Origin: Acidobacteriota bacterium
GTDB taxonomy: Bacteria > Acidobacteriota > JAAYUB01
Direction: 5' to 3'
Assembly (NCBI GenBank): GCA_018001935.1
Contig: JAGNHB010000061.1
Coordinates: forward strand, 1-34,182
DNA length: 34,182 bases
The position numbers and the translations under genes were made by a program. Below, piece by piece: positions 8,401-17,215 of the stretch (position 1 is its first letter; every line of letters begins with the position of its first letter). The notes under the pieces are model-generated. The model had not been told where the DNA came from, ran no database searches, and worked only from the letters and a program-made list of their open reading frames with translations.

Positions 8401-11400
8401 ACCAGGATGTCGGCCTGGTTCAGCTCCCGGATCAGGTCTTCTTCGATTTTATCTTTCCCGAGGAGTTGCAGGGCGAGTTCAATGACCCTCCCGTTGAGGT
8501 TCCACTCGCGGAGGGCCCGCATCCGGGCGAGGACCTGGCCGTCCGCCGTGTCTCCGGCGGCCTCGGCCCAGGCGGCCAGGAGGGCGGCCGCCTCGTCGTC
8601 CTTGCCCATGCGGTGGAGGAGGTCGGCCTGCTTGCGCTTCCAGGCGGGCTGCTCGGGGAAGCGCTCCGCGAGCCCGGCCCAGAGACGTTCCAGCGCCGGC
8701 AGGTCCAGGAGGGCCTCCAGGGGCCCCGCGGACTCCTGGGCGAGGTCGGTCCGCTCGGGCACGATCTTCATGCAGGCGGCGTAGAGCTCGGCGGCGCGCC
8801 GGAAGTCCTCCTTCATGACGGCCCAGCGGGCCCCGACCAGCGGCCACCGGTAGTCGGCGGGCGAGGCCGCCGCGAACTTCGCCAGGACGCCTTCCATCCG
8901 GTCCGTGAGCTTGGACCGGCCGGCGAGGAGGTACGCGCCCTCCAGGTAGCTTCGGTTCTCGGGCTCGAGCTTGAGGAGTTCCACGTACTGGTCGATGGCC
9001 TGGGTGGGGTCGCCCAGGGTCCGGGCGCAGGCCACGATCTTCAGCCGGATGTCGGCTTCGAGGGCTTTCTGCCGGGCCGGGTCCGGCGCCAGGGTCTTGA
9101 GGGAGGCCAGCGCCGCCTTGTACTCGGCCGCCAGGTCCGCCTGGCGGCCCGCGCCGGCCAGGGCCGACCACTTGCGGCCCAGCACGTCGAGGTCGTCCGG
9201 GTGGTCCGGCATCCACCGGTCCACCAGCGGGAGGACGGCGTCCCACTTTTTCGCTTCCAGGAGCAGGTCCGCCAGGGAGACGGTGAACTCCCGCCGGTAG
9301 GGATCGACGGCCCGGGAGAGGGCCTGGGCGAAGATCTCCTCCGCGGCGTCGTAGCGCTTCATGGACCGGCACAGGGCGGCGCCGCGCCGGATGACGCCCA
9401 GGTTCACCGGGTTCTCACGGTGCAGGGTGACCACCAGGTTCAGCGCCTCGGCTTCCTTCCCGGTCTCGCGGAGGCCCTCCGCCAGGGTGAAGGCGGCCTG
9501 GAACCGTTCGGTGCCGGGCAGGGCCAGGTCCAGGATGCGGCGGTAGGCTCGCAGGCGGTCGTCGGGGTTCAGGTAGGACTGGAAAGCCTCCAGGGCGTTG
9601 CGGAGGGTGTCCGCTTCCCGGGCGGTCTCGAGGATGCCCCGCGCCCACTTCGCCATCGGCCAGTCGGCGTTGGCGAGGCGTTCGCTCAGGTTGCCCACCG
9701 CCTTGAGGAGTTCGACGGGGTCCCGGGTGCTGCGGAGCTGGCTCTCCACCAGGGCGAAGAAGAGGTCCCGGTTGGCCGGCCCGCGCTTGAGGAGCCGCTC
9801 GAGCTGGTCGATGGCCTCCCAGGACCGGTCCTGCCACGAGAAGGACATGGCGAGGTACTCCTCCATGGCCTCCCGGGTCTTCCCCTTCGACTGAAGCAGG
9901 GCGCCGATCTCGAAGGCGAAGAGGTCCTTCTTCCCGGTCTTCGCACGAATCTCCCGGAGGACCTTCTCCGCCTCGTCGAAGTCGAAGTAGTCCCAGTAGA
10001 CCGTGGCGATCTCCTTCCACTTCTCCTCGTCGGCGGGGTAGATCTCCAGGACCTTCTTCCAGAGGACCCGGGCCTTGTCCATCTGTGCGTTGAGGGCGAG
10101 GAAGTCGCCGGCCTTGACGTAGTACTCGCTCTCCTTGCCGGCGGCGTCGCCGAGGGCCGTGAGGATGCCCGCCGCCTCCCCGCTGCGGCGCGGGTCGGTG
10201 GTCGACTCGGACTGGAGCAGGTCGGCGAAGCGCTCGCGGATCACCCCCTGGTCGGGGTACAGCTCCGCCACGCGGCGGTAGAGGGGGAGGGCTTCCTCGA
10301 AGCGGCAGCGCCAGGCGAGCCCCTCCGCCTTCAGGTAGACCAGGGCGGGGTCGGCGGAGGCCTCCGTCGGAAGGGCGAGGAGCGCGTCCAGGGCCCCCTT
10401 GCGGGTCAGGAGCTGGAGGTAGCCGTCCCGGGCGTTGGGGGACAGCATGGCATAGGCGGCCAGCAGCTTCTCGTACTTCGCGGGGTCGTTGGCCCGGGTG
10501 AGGGAGAGGGCCTGGGCGATGAACCGGGGGTTGAGGGGGAAGCGGTCGAGGGCGGCCAGGTAAATTTCCGTGGGGAACCGGTAATTCTTGGGCTTCCCCT
10601 GGGCGTTGACCGGGAGGTGTGAACTCAGGTAGCTCTCGAGAGGCGACCCCTCGAAGGTTTCCACCACCCGCCGGGTCAGGGCCTCGAAGTCGCCCGAGCG
10701 CTTCTGGCGGAGGTAGAACCGGGCCAGCTTGTCGAGCCAGCCGGAGGACTGGAAATGCCCGTAGGCGTTGTTGTAGAACGCCTCGGCATCGGTGTCGCAG
10801 GTCTTCTGCTCGATGAAGGTCGCGGTTTTCTCGTAGAGGGCCTCGTCCTCGGGCGCCGCGGCCAGCCGCTTGCGGTACTCGGCGAGGGCCTCGAGGCGCT
10901 TGTCGCGCTTCACGAGGTAGTTGGTGAAGGTCTCCAGGGCGCGCCACCGATCGGCCCGAGCCCGGTTGGCCCCGTCCTCCCCGAGCCAGTAGGTCAGGGT
11001 GGTCTCGTCGGGCCGGCCGGCGGCGGAGACGGCCTCGGTGTCCGCCGCCAGCTTGTAGAGCCGCTCGGCGTCGTCGGGCTTCTTCGCGTCCTCGGCGGCG
11101 GCGCCCGCCCGGAGCCAGGCGCTGCGCTTGAGGTCCGGGTCGGACGCCTCGGCGCCCACCTGTTCGAGGAGTCTCATGGCGGCCTCTGCGCCGCCATACT
11201 TGCGGTGGAACTCGGCCAGTTCGGTCTTGAGGGCCAGGTACTCGTCGGGCGCCGTCAGGGGCTTGAGTTCCGCCAGGACCCGCTCCGCCGCCTGGGCGAG
11301 GGCGTGGGTCGCCACCTCGGCGTTGTTCTCCAGTTCGGCGAAGTCGTAGGCCGGGGAGGTGTCCCCCAGGACCAGGGTGAGGAGCGCCCCGGGGAGACCG

Positions 11401-12677
11401 GGTTCACGGTCGGCGTTCACCAGCGTCGCGAGGCCGTCCTGGGACTCCTTCCAGTAGTCCGCCGTCTCCGCGGGCTTGCGGGTCATGAGGTAGAAGGAGG
11501 CCTTGAGGGCCTCGGCCCGGGTGGCCTTCAGGTCGACGCCGGGGAGGTTGAGCGCGCGGCCGGCGGGGCAGGTCCGGAAAAGGCTGTTGAAGTAGCGGAC
11601 GGCCTCGGGGTAGTCGTTGCAGTCGTTGGCCAGCAGCCCCAGGACGGCCAGTTCCTCCGGCTGCCACCGGTCGGCGGCGGCGGCGTCCTCGGACGCGGAC
11701 CGCGCGGTCCGGAGGAGGCGGTAGTCCCGCAGGACGGCCGCGGCCTTCACCAGGTCCTCGCGGTACACCTTGACGTGGTGGATGACGAAGACCGCGCCGG
11801 CGTCCAGGGGGTTGCGGCGGAGCCGGGCCTCCGTCTCGTAGAGGAAGGGTTTCCAGACCTTCAGTTTCTCCATGCCCTCGAAGACGGCCTTGAAGGTGTC
11901 TTCCGAGAACAGGGGGTTGAAGTCGTCCCTCACCAGGTTCAGCAGGGCGTCGCCCTTCTCCTGGGCCGTGAAGAAGGCGGCCTTCAGGCGGAAGACGGAC
12001 TCCCGGTCCGCGGGGAAGCGCTTCGCGAACTCGGCGATGCCGGCCTCCACGTCGGGCCACTGCCGGTTTTCCGAGAGGCGGTCGATCCAGGACTCCAGGT
12101 GGCCTGACTCGGCGGGTGTCCCCTTGTACCAGTCCGCGCGGCGCTTCAGGACGGCGGCCTGCTCCCCCGGCGTCATCCCGGCGTTTCCCGAGAGGCTCAC
12201 CAGCCGGGCCCAGACGTCCGCCGGCGTGGGCGGGTCGTACTTCGTGGCGGGGTTGAGGGTCTTCAGCGTCGCCTCGAGGGCGTCCATCTCCTTCCGGACG
12301 TTGTGGCGGCGCTTGTAGAAGTCGGCCAGGGCGGTGGCGCTTTCCAGGGGGGTGAGTTCCGGCGCCGTGTAGGCTTTCCAGGCCTCCTCCGCCTCCTCCA
12401 GCCGACCCATCCTTTCCAGCATCTCGGCGCGGAGGGCCTTCTTCCAGGCCTCCGTCGCGCCGGCCAGGCGCTGGACCACGGCGGCGGCGGGGGTGGGGAC
12501 GAGGACGTTCTCCCCGTTGATCACCCGGGTGTCGCACAGGAGCTGGAGGGCCTCCGATCCCCGGGCGGCGAAGGCGGGGTCGAGGCGCTTGAGGGGCTTG
12601 GGCGCCCTCGGGGTGGAAAAGAGAAACGCGGCGGCGACGAGGGTCAACGTCAGGGTGAATCGAAGGTTTCTCTTCAT
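5481..12677 (-). CDS. Giant exported TPR/alpha-solenoid protein (2398 aa)
   Basis: The ATG at 12677 overlaps the stop of the VIT-VWA gene (ATGA), giving translational coupling; it starts a signal peptide (MKRNLRFTLTLTLVAAAFLF). The remaining 2370 or so residues are almost wholly helical, with many 34-residue-like helix pairs rich in A, L, R and E. Typical TPR-type segments are FEEALPLYRRVAELYPDQG, DEAEKVLREIRAKTGKKD, DDAERLYKLAADTEAVS and YDAAEEIFAQALSRAVDPY. No catalytic domain, second transmembrane helix or anchor is seen, so it is predicted to be periplasmic or surface-located. The length is far beyond ordinary TPR proteins of 300-800 residues. A proline/alanine-rich linker (PGAAPPPAPGARP) near residue 1965 breaks the solenoid. 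It could be a long scaffold bridging envelope components. The frame is uninterrupted. Confidence 0.85.
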   Translation of the reverse strand: MKRNLRFTLTLTLVAAAFLFSTPRAPKPLKRLDPAFAARGSEALQLLCDTRVINGENVLVPTPAAAVVQRLAGATEAWKKALRAEMLERMGRLEEAEEAWKAYTAPELTPLESATALADFYKRRHNVRKEMDALEATLKTLNPATKYDPPTPADVWARLVSLSGNAGMTPGEQAAVLKRRADWYKGTPAESGHLESWIDRLSENRQWPDVEAGIAEFAKRFPADRESVFRLKAAFFTAQEKGDALLNLVRDDFNPLFSEDTFKAVFEGMEKLKVWKPFLYETEARLRRNPLDAGAVFVIHHVKVYREDLVKAAAVLRDYRLLRTARSASEDAAAADRWQPEELAVLGLLANDCNDYPEAVRYFNSLFRTCPAGRALNLPGVDLKATRAEALKASFYLMTRKPAETADYWKESQDGLATLVNADREPGLPGALLTLVLGDTSPAYDFAELENNAEVATHALAQAAERVLAELKPLTAPDEYLALKTELAEFHRKYGGAEAAMRLLEQVGAEASDPDLKRSAWLRAGAAAEDAKKPDDAERLYKLAADTEAVSAAGRPDETTLTYWLGEDGANRARADRWRALETFTNYLVKRDKRLEALAEYRKRLAAAPEDEALYEKTATFIEQKTCDTDAEAFYNNAYGHFQSSGWLDKLARFYLRQKRSGDFEALTRRVVETFEGSPLESYLSSHLPVNAQGKPKNYRFPTEIYLAALDRFPLNPRFIAQALSLTRANDPAKYEKLLAAYAMLSPNARDGYLQLLTRKGALDALLALPTEASADPALVYLKAEGLAWRCRFEEALPLYRRVAELYPDQGVIRERFADLLQSESTTDPRRSGEAAGILTALGDAAGKESEYYVKAGDFLALNAQMDKARVLWKKVLEIYPADEEKWKEIATVYWDYFDFDEAEKVLREIRAKTGKKDLFAFEIGALLQSKGKTREAMEEYLAMSFSWQDRSWEAIDQLERLLKRGPANRDLFFALVESQLRSTRDPVELLKAVGNLSERLANADWPMAKWARGILETAREADTLRNALEAFQSYLNPDDRLRAYRRILDLALPGTERFQAAFTLAEGLRETGKEAEALNLVVTLHRENPVNLGVIRRGAALCRSMKRYDAAEEIFAQALSRAVDPYRREFTVSLADLLLEAKKWDAVLPLVDRWMPDHPDDLDVLGRKWSALAGAGRQADLAAEYKAALASLKTLAPDPARQKALEADIRLKIVACARTLGDPTQAIDQYVELLKLEPENRSYLEGAYLLAGRSKLTDRMEGVLAKFAAASPADYRWPLVGARWAVMKEDFRRAAELYAACMKIVPERTDLAQESAGPLEALLDLPALERLWAGLAERFPEQPAWKRKQADLLHRMGKDDEAAALLAAWAEAAGDTADGQVLARMRALREWNLNGRVIELALQLLGKDKIEEDLIRELNQADILVTARDAGKLTTVLSRVVDRLIASAPADSAGDTVMNVWGYLLSSGLQEVLKGECPAETRAEVVSVFRTRLPKILTLKDNEGVVEALRDVFQAGNLTDLLTPIYQAEIAARNDTDLPWEVSSYARPRGLWAEMSGLLDSILKTKSPNADQARSIRAQRAMLAFLQGNRTQELAILQKAFTDADADNAVAARYFELLAEQNRLADLGVGYAGVTHHKDILVQLLASRKDFTGAGAALQGLFKDQPAVWVKTNLAWLGTFSAGALPVDEPYKSVLRALPIRQLIDTEPDDDLHLKDPAWRRQMYAYAEWMLGDKARRAEALSAILVRVEANHRRREEYELLFDSALRAGDAELAERALGWLTELKPLELPDAYRRLRLADARKDEAAVAAGYERILNLLVEKSAAFGEGKGEYLLRVGRTRGLLERTAPQWRRMLLSVVGRGYPGSDIQILFVRYLAEMKNDDARAAWLLDFLKDADQPAKALSFFLENHLLRPDDLPRFGEAMAGRIPASESLGREIRLYRILRDLPPVPGAAPPPAPGARPVSGPAAFVRNAALRDLLMNVDWPATEAALRKIAESRRPLSEENVLAWIQECPTLGSWPELLAAVCDETGLPPVAARIRRSQMEKQLLDRFPTDEDAWTLGALEGALGDRLAMVRRFTQALNLSANRADIAARSIEKLLELGAVESVGPFLAALRAADPLAARTARLHLEAGIAAGTADGEAKAVDAFLRRPDAAVGDRTRVADQAVKRAATDAPWAQGVLAAVAAGQTVRWQEMPGILTWRLSLALQGPKTALDGAAALLKAHPDVRVLTALVLKDALKENRGDVAGKCMPLLIRTRGSGEDDDAGLFPLVRAGLSADKLLAVLAVMDREAFGYENRYRFLQEEEDYSSASLGHSLNASLKAAEAAAEDVLALEGPLGKLSMEKAWSVLARGALQWDLGWKGRQALGDRLCKAEEIHEKAVAVRPFKIIQSLDE

Positions 12678-15019
12678 GGCAGTATCCTCACCGTGTAATC
12701 CCGACGAAAGAGATTGTGGGCGCGGTCCTCGGCGATCACGGACAGCCGGCACTCACCGGGCGGCGCTCCCGCCGGGACCGTCAGGCGGCCGGTGTTCAGC
12801 TTGACGCGGGGGTCCCAGGCCAGGCGCGACCGGGTCAGGCCCTCGAGGCTGGCGGTCAGGTAGCGGGTGTCCTGGGGCGCGTCCACCAGGAGGGCGAAGG
12901 AGCCGCCCGCGCGGCAGGTGCGGACGGGGTTGACCCAGGTGGCCGAGGGGGCCCGGCTGTCGATGGTGAAGGACTTCTCCTCGCGGTAGAGGAGGCCGTC
13001 CTGGTCCCGGAGCATGACGTAGCAGCGGTGGTCGCCGTCCAGGGCGTTGGGGGGGACGAAGAAGCGGGCCTGCCAGATCCCCTCCCGGGGGAGGTAGCGC
13101 ATTCGGATGCTTTCGCCCCACGGCAACACCACCGAGGCGGAGACCACGTTCGGGTCGGCCTTGATGCGCACCACCGGGTCCATGGGCTGGATGACGCGGG
13201 GCCGCAGGAGCGCCCGGGGGGCGGCCAGAAAGGAGGTGTAGGGGGTCACGAACTTGTACTTCTTGGCCAGGGCGATGATCTCGTTGATGAGGTCGCGGTC
13301 CTCCCCCTTCTCGGCGATGAGGTCCAGGAGGTAGTCGATGCGCGCCCGCGCCCAGAGACGGGGGACCATGGGGTGGGCCCGGTCCTCCTCCGGCAGGGTC
13401 ACGGCGGCGGTTTCGGCGTAGGCCTCCCCGGAGGGCCGTCGGCCCTTCACGCGGAGGGCGGTCTTCCCGGGTTTGGCATAACGCCCGACCCAGGTGGTGG
13501 AGGCCTCGGCGAAGACGGCGGGCGCCTTCACCGGGTAGACGCGGTTGAAGAAGGCCGGGTCGGCATCCAGGGCCAGGCCGGTGTAGGGGCTGTTCCCGAG
13601 GTGGGAGGCGAAGAGCTTGATCTCCTCGTCGATGTCGATGCGCTCGCCGAAGAAGAAGACCTCGCCGCTCGTCCTGAGCGCCAGTTGCTGCGCCAGGGCG
13701 CGGTTGGCGTCGTCCCCGACCAGGAGGCTGCAGATGCGGACCGACCGGCCCGCGAGAAGGGGATCCACGGCCTGGAGGACCCGGGCGTTGGTGAGGTTCC
13801 CCACCGTGGGCACCCAGTCGCCCAGGAGAACCAGGTAGCGGTCCTTGTGGGGCGCGTTGTCCAGCTGCTTGAGCCCGTCCCGCAGGGCGGGGACGGGGTC
13901 GGTGCCGCCGGAGAGGAAGGCGGCGCCGAAGGCGTCCAGGGCCTTCTTGACGTTCTCGGGCGTGGCGGGGACGGGGGAGGGGAAGACGGGCGTCGCCTTG
14001 TCGTTGGCCAGCACCAGGTTGAAGCGGTCCTCGGGTGTGAGGGCCTCGGTGACGGTGGACAGGCAGGCGTCGACGGCGCCGAGCTTGCCCCACCACATGG
14101 AGAGGGAGGTGTCCACCACCAGGACGAGGGAGACGGGCGCCCGTTTCCCGGCGGTCTTCGGGAGGAGGTGCTCGAGGAAGAAGTAGCCGTCCCGGTCGGG
14201 GGGGAGGTTCAGGGGCCGCTCGATGGAGGGCGGTTCCGGCCCCTCCTCACCCCGGCAGGCCAGGAAGGTGGACCGGGGTTGCCCGGTCTCCACCGTCCAG
14301 GCGATTTTCAGGTCCTCGGAGAGCTTGACGTTCTCGCCCGTGAAGCGGCCGACCGTGGCTCCGCCCTCCGTGGTCACCTGGAAGGGGTAGGCGGCGGAGC
14401 CGACCCGGAGGTCGTTCAGCGGGCCGTCCTCCTCGATCCGCACCGTCACCGTCAGCTTCCGGACGGTCAGGGCGCCCCACACCCGGCTCTGGAGGGGAAG
14501 GACCAGCGAAATCGACCCGCCGGCCGTCCGCAGGGCCTGCTGGTATTCCAGTTCCACCCGCTTGAACCCCCAGGGCGGGATCGGGGCCACCTTGACGCGG
14601 AACCCGGTGGAGCCGATGTCGGAGGGCTCGTCACTCCCCCCCGACTGCACCAGGCCGGGGTCGATGGCCTGGGAGGCGAGGTCCTGGTAAATCTCCGCCG
14701 CCCGCCGCTTTTCCAGGATGATCCCCGGGATGCGCGTCATGCCGTCCCAGATGGCGAAGTCGCTGACGGAGGCGTCCGGGTGGAAGGAGAAGAGGTAGGT
14801 CCCTTCCAGGATCTTGTCGGTGTGGTTGGCGTAGACCTGGACAAGGTTCACCTTCGCCAGGTGGTGGTCCACCCGGATGCGGACGTCGAATTCCTCGACG
14901 CTGAGGATGGCCGGGTCCGGGGTGGCCTTGACGGACGAGGGGATGAGGACCCCCGCGTCGGCGGCGGCGAAACAGGCCGCGGCGGCGGCCAGGACGAGAA
15001 GGGTGCCGATTCGCCTCAT
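12674..15019 (-). CDS. Exported VIT and von Willebrand factor A domain protein
   Basis: 781 residues. The start at 15019 is 4 bp after the stop of the propeller gene, with GGAG upstream, and gives a clean signal peptide (MRRIGTLLVL, then an alanine-rich core). A VIT domain spans about 28-165 (ANHTDKILEGTYLFSFHPDA, then GFRVKVAPIPP). A VWA domain spans about 295-470 with an intact metal-ion-dependent adhesion site: D303-T-S305-L-S307, T373 in SGGTDP, and D401 in LLGDWVPT. Residues about 620-640 (LAKKYKFVTPYTSFLA) match the conserved tail of VIT-VWA proteins. The C-terminal 120 residues look like one or two beta-sandwich domains (SATWVNPVRTCRAGGSFALL). In the family, VWA domains bind metal and protein partners. 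There is no LPXTG, sortase signal or C-terminal membrane helix, so it is predicted to be soluble in the periplasm or released. Confidence 0.9.
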   Translation of the reverse strand: MRRIGTLLVLAAAAACFAAADAGVLIPSSVKATPDPAILSVEEFDVRIRVDHHLAKVNLVQVYANHTDKILEGTYLFSFHPDASVSDFAIWDGMTRIPGIILEKRRAAEIYQDLASQAIDPGLVQSGGSDEPSDIGSTGFRVKVAPIPPWGFKRVELEYQQALRTAGGSISLVLPLQSRVWGALTVRKLTVTVRIEEDGPLNDLRVGSAAYPFQVTTEGGATVGRFTGENVKLSEDLKIAWTVETGQPRSTFLACRGEEGPEPPSIERPLNLPPDRDGYFFLEHLLPKTAGKRAPVSLVLVVDTSLSMWWGKLGAVDACLSTVTEALTPEDRFNLVLANDKATPVFPSPVPATPENVKKALDAFGAAFLSGGTDPVPALRDGLKQLDNAPHKDRYLVLLGDWVPTVGNLTNARVLQAVDPLLAGRSVRICSLLVGDDANRALAQQLALRTSGEVFFFGERIDIDEEIKLFASHLGNSPYTGLALDADPAFFNRVYPVKAPAVFAEASTTWVGRYAKPGKTALRVKGRRPSGEAYAETAAVTLPEEDRAHPMVPRLWARARIDYLLDLIAEKGEDRDLINEIIALAKKYKFVTPYTSFLAAPRALLRPRVIQPMDPVVRIKADPNVVSASVVLPWGESIRMRYLPREGIWQARFFVPPNALDGDHRCYVMLRDQDGLLYREEKSFTIDSRAPSATWVNPVRTCRAGGSFALLVDAPQDTRYLTASLEGLTRSRLAWDPRVKLNTGRLTVPAGAPPGECRLSVIAEDRAHNLFRRDYTVRILP

Positions 15020-15023
15020 GATG

Positions 15024-16952
15024 TTACTCCGATCCGAGGATGGCCTTGTAATCCGGGAAAAGGGCGACCCCCGCGTCGGTCGCCGCGTAGAGGGCGTTTC
15101 CCGCGCAGAGGACGGCCTGCACATTACGGGACGGAAGCACCGCCCGGCACTTGCACGCTTTTCGGGTGTCGAGGTCCAGCGCCACGAGTCCCTCGTTGAG
15201 GGTGCCGACGAGCAGCCGGTCCCCGGCGAGACAGAGGGCGTTCGGGTTGACGTAGAGCCGGCCGCCGATGCCGGTGAACTCCGCCCACTCGCCTTCCGGG
15301 GTCACGAGCTGCACACCGCCTCCATAGGTACCGATGACGGTTCCCCTCGGAGTGTTCAACAGGGCCGTGACCCAGTTCACCCGCAGGGGCGAGGTGCCGG
15401 TCTGGTAGACCCTGTCCACCTTCTCCGCGCCCAGCTGGGCGAGCCCCGCCTGGGTCCCCACGAAGAGTTTCGTCTCCGTTCCCGCCGCGCAGAGGACCCG
15501 GTTGGACGGGAGCCCCTGGCGGGCGTAGATGAGGTACTCGTCCCGGCCCGCCAGGATGCTCAGCCCCTCCGCGTGGCAGACGGCCGTGACCGGCCCCCCG
15601 AAGGGGAGGACGAAGTTGACGGAGGCCCTCAGGAGGGGGCTCTCCTTCGCGCCGACGGCGGCGATCCCCGCGGCGGTCCGCTTGAAGAGCCCCTGGGGGG
15701 TGCCGATCCAGAGGGTCCCCGCCTTCTCCGTCAGGCAGTTGGCGTGCAGGATCTCGGGCATGGCCAGGGGGCGCGGGGCGCTCCCGTCGAGAGCGCGTTC
15801 CTCGACCCCGCCGTGGAAGTAGCCCAGGAAGAGGGCGCCCCCGCTTCCCGCCGCCAGGCTGATCACCGAGGAGAGGGCTAGTTCGCCCGCGGGGGTGGCC
15901 AGGCGCCCGAGGCCGGGCCCGCCCCGGTTCTCGGTCAGGCGGTAGGCCCCGGCGGAGGTCAGGACGATGATGCCGTCGCCGGCGAAGCTGCCGTTCACGT
16001 ACCCCGGGGCCCGAACACTGCGGAAGGTCCGGCGGCCCCCCAGCCAGTCGGCGAGGGAGGCGACGTAGAGGGCGTCCTCCTTGCAGGCGCACAGGATCCG
16101 GCCGTCGAGGGCGTTCACGTGCTCCACGATGCGGTCCGGGAAGTAGGCGCCGAGGGCCTCGCCCCGGGCGTCCAGGTGGTACAGGCCGGCGTCGGTGCCC
16201 GCCAGAACTTCCCCGTTGCCCAGGGCGCAGAGGGAGGTGACCATCCGGAACGGCCGCTGGTTGAGCAGGATCCGGCGGAACTGCCCGCCGTCTCCGCGGT
16301 AGAGCCCGTGCTGGAAGGTGCCCACCAGCACGCCATTCTCGAGCGGGAGGGCACAGGCGTACGAGGCGGGGGGGATGCCGGGGGTGGGGACGAAGCGGTA
16401 GTCTCCGGGGCGCACGTCCACGAGAAAGCCCTTGCGCGTGGCCGCCAGGACGCTCCCCGCGCCCGTGGGGGCCAGCGAGGAGACGGTGTCCTCGCGCAGG
16501 GGCGGGAGGTCGAGGGCCTCGAAGCGCGTCCCGTCCCACCGGGCGAGGCCACCCATGCCCAGGCCGAGCAGGAGCCGGTCCCCGAGGGGGGCCACGGCCT
16601 CCACCCGTCCGCCGGGGAGGCCGTCCGCCACCGTGAGGCGGCGGAAGTCCGCGGCGCCGGGCTCGCGGACCAGGAGCCCCATCTCGCCGGCCAGGACCGT
16701 CCGCCCCGCGAATGTCGCGCCGGCCCGTACGGCGTCGTTGTTCAGCCACAGGACGGGCCGGGCGGGGCCCTCCGCCGGCGGGGAGGCCCTCCACGCGGCG
16801 CCCTGCCAGGGGTCGACGGGGCCGGGGACCACGGAGAGGCGTCGCCACAGGAGGGCCGCCACGACGGCGGCCGCCAGGAGCGCGCCGCACACCAGCTTCA
16901 TTTTCAGTGTTTTGGGTAACAATTTCATCGAGCTTCGGAACCTTGAGTTCAT
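15024..16952 (-). CDS. Periplasmic beta-propeller protein, first gene of the envelope operon
   Basis: 642 residues from the ATG at 16952. Alternatives are ATG at 16928 or 16901, all before the same signal anchor (MKLVCGALLAAAVVAALLWR). The rest is a series of two-component-regulator-propeller-like blades: GLLVREPGAADFRRLTVADG, GDRLLLGLGMGGLARWDGTR, GEVLAGTDAGLYHLD, GTLWIGTPQGLFKR, TKLFVGTQAGLAQLG and NALYAATDAGVALFPDY. There are about a dozen, enough for two propellers. No output domain follows (no histidine kinase, GGDEF or DNA-binding region), unlike most proteins with these blades. It is therefore a stand-alone sensor or scaffold held at the outer face of the inner membrane by its N-terminal helix, or secreted. 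The next gene begins 4 bp after its stop. GGAG lies 12 bp before 16952, a long spacing. Confidence 0.8.
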   Translation of the reverse strand: MNSRFRSSMKLLPKTLKMKLVCGALLAAAVVAALLWRRLSVVPGPVDPWQGAAWRASPPAEGPARPVLWLNNDAVRAGATFAGRTVLAGEMGLLVREPGAADFRRLTVADGLPGGRVEAVAPLGDRLLLGLGMGGLARWDGTRFEALDLPPLREDTVSSLAPTGAGSVLAATRKGFLVDVRPGDYRFVPTPGIPPASYACALPLENGVLVGTFQHGLYRGDGGQFRRILLNQRPFRMVTSLCALGNGEVLAGTDAGLYHLDARGEALGAYFPDRIVEHVNALDGRILCACKEDALYVASLADWLGGRRTFRSVRAPGYVNGSFAGDGIIVLTSAGAYRLTENRGGPGLGRLATPAGELALSSVISLAAGSGGALFLGYFHGGVEERALDGSAPRPLAMPEILHANCLTEKAGTLWIGTPQGLFKRTAAGIAAVGAKESPLLRASVNFVLPFGGPVTAVCHAEGLSILAGRDEYLIYARQGLPSNRVLCAAGTETKLFVGTQAGLAQLGAEKVDRVYQTGTSPLRVNWVTALLNTPRGTVIGTYGGGVQLVTPEGEWAEFTGIGGRLYVNPNALCLAGDRLLVGTLNEGLVALDLDTRKACKCRAVLPSRNVQAVLCAGNALYAATDAGVALFPDYKAILGSE

Positions 16953-16979
16953 TGTAATTTGATTCTCCAGAGGGCGCAA
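16951..16979 (-). promoter_or_regulatory. Candidate promoter of the four-gene envelope operon
   Basis: On the minus strand TTGCGC (16974-16979) and TACAAT (16951-16956) are 17 bp apart. The last two bases of the -10 box are the first two bases of the ATG at 16952. If real, transcription would begin near 16944, and the propeller protein would have to start at the ATG at 16928 or 16901 on this transcript. Longer transcripts from upstream could use 16952. Confidence 0.5.
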
Positions 16980-17013
16980 CAGATTTGTGCCGCTCCCGGG
17001 AAAAGCGGGAAAA

Positions 17014-17100
17014 AACCACGGATGAACACGGATGGACAGGAGATTGAACCCCGAAATACACGGAAATTGAACCACGAACCACACGAACCACACGAACGAA
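17014..17100. repeat. Dispersed CACGGAT-type repeat cluster
   Basis: AACCACGGATGAACACGGAT is followed by degenerate ACACGGA and ACCACACGAA units through about 17100. The first 25 bases recur at 34065-34089 with one mismatch. It lies in the 263-bp gap between the GGDEF protein gene and the propeller gene. The A-rich composition differs sharply from the surrounding genes. I see no gene here. Confidence 0.75.
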
Positions 17101-17215
17101 AATGGCAGGAGAAAGAAGACAGGAGACCGGAGGTCGGAGACTGGCGAAGGCGTCCGGCCGATTTACGATGAGCGGAGACGGCGCTTTTCCGGGACGGCGC
17201 GTGCAAACGTCCGGT

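Noticed and set aside
6945..10622. 1225-codon open frame on the plus strand opposite the giant repeat protein, and similar long frames at 12716-15199 and 17102-20602
   Set aside because: They are mirror frames of strongly coding, GC-rich minus-strand genes. The translations are G, V, E, R-rich with no domain, signal or ribosome binding site, whereas the opposite strand has clear domains.
12674..15019. Sortase or exosortase target signal on the VIT-VWA protein
   Set aside because: The C-terminus ends in a beta-rich segment (RDYTVRILP) without LPXTG, PEP motif, membrane helix or basic tail.
16953..17093. N-terminal extension of the propeller protein up to 17093
   Set aside because: The extension is a translation of the CACGGAT repeats and lacks a start signal; a clean signal anchor begins near 16928.
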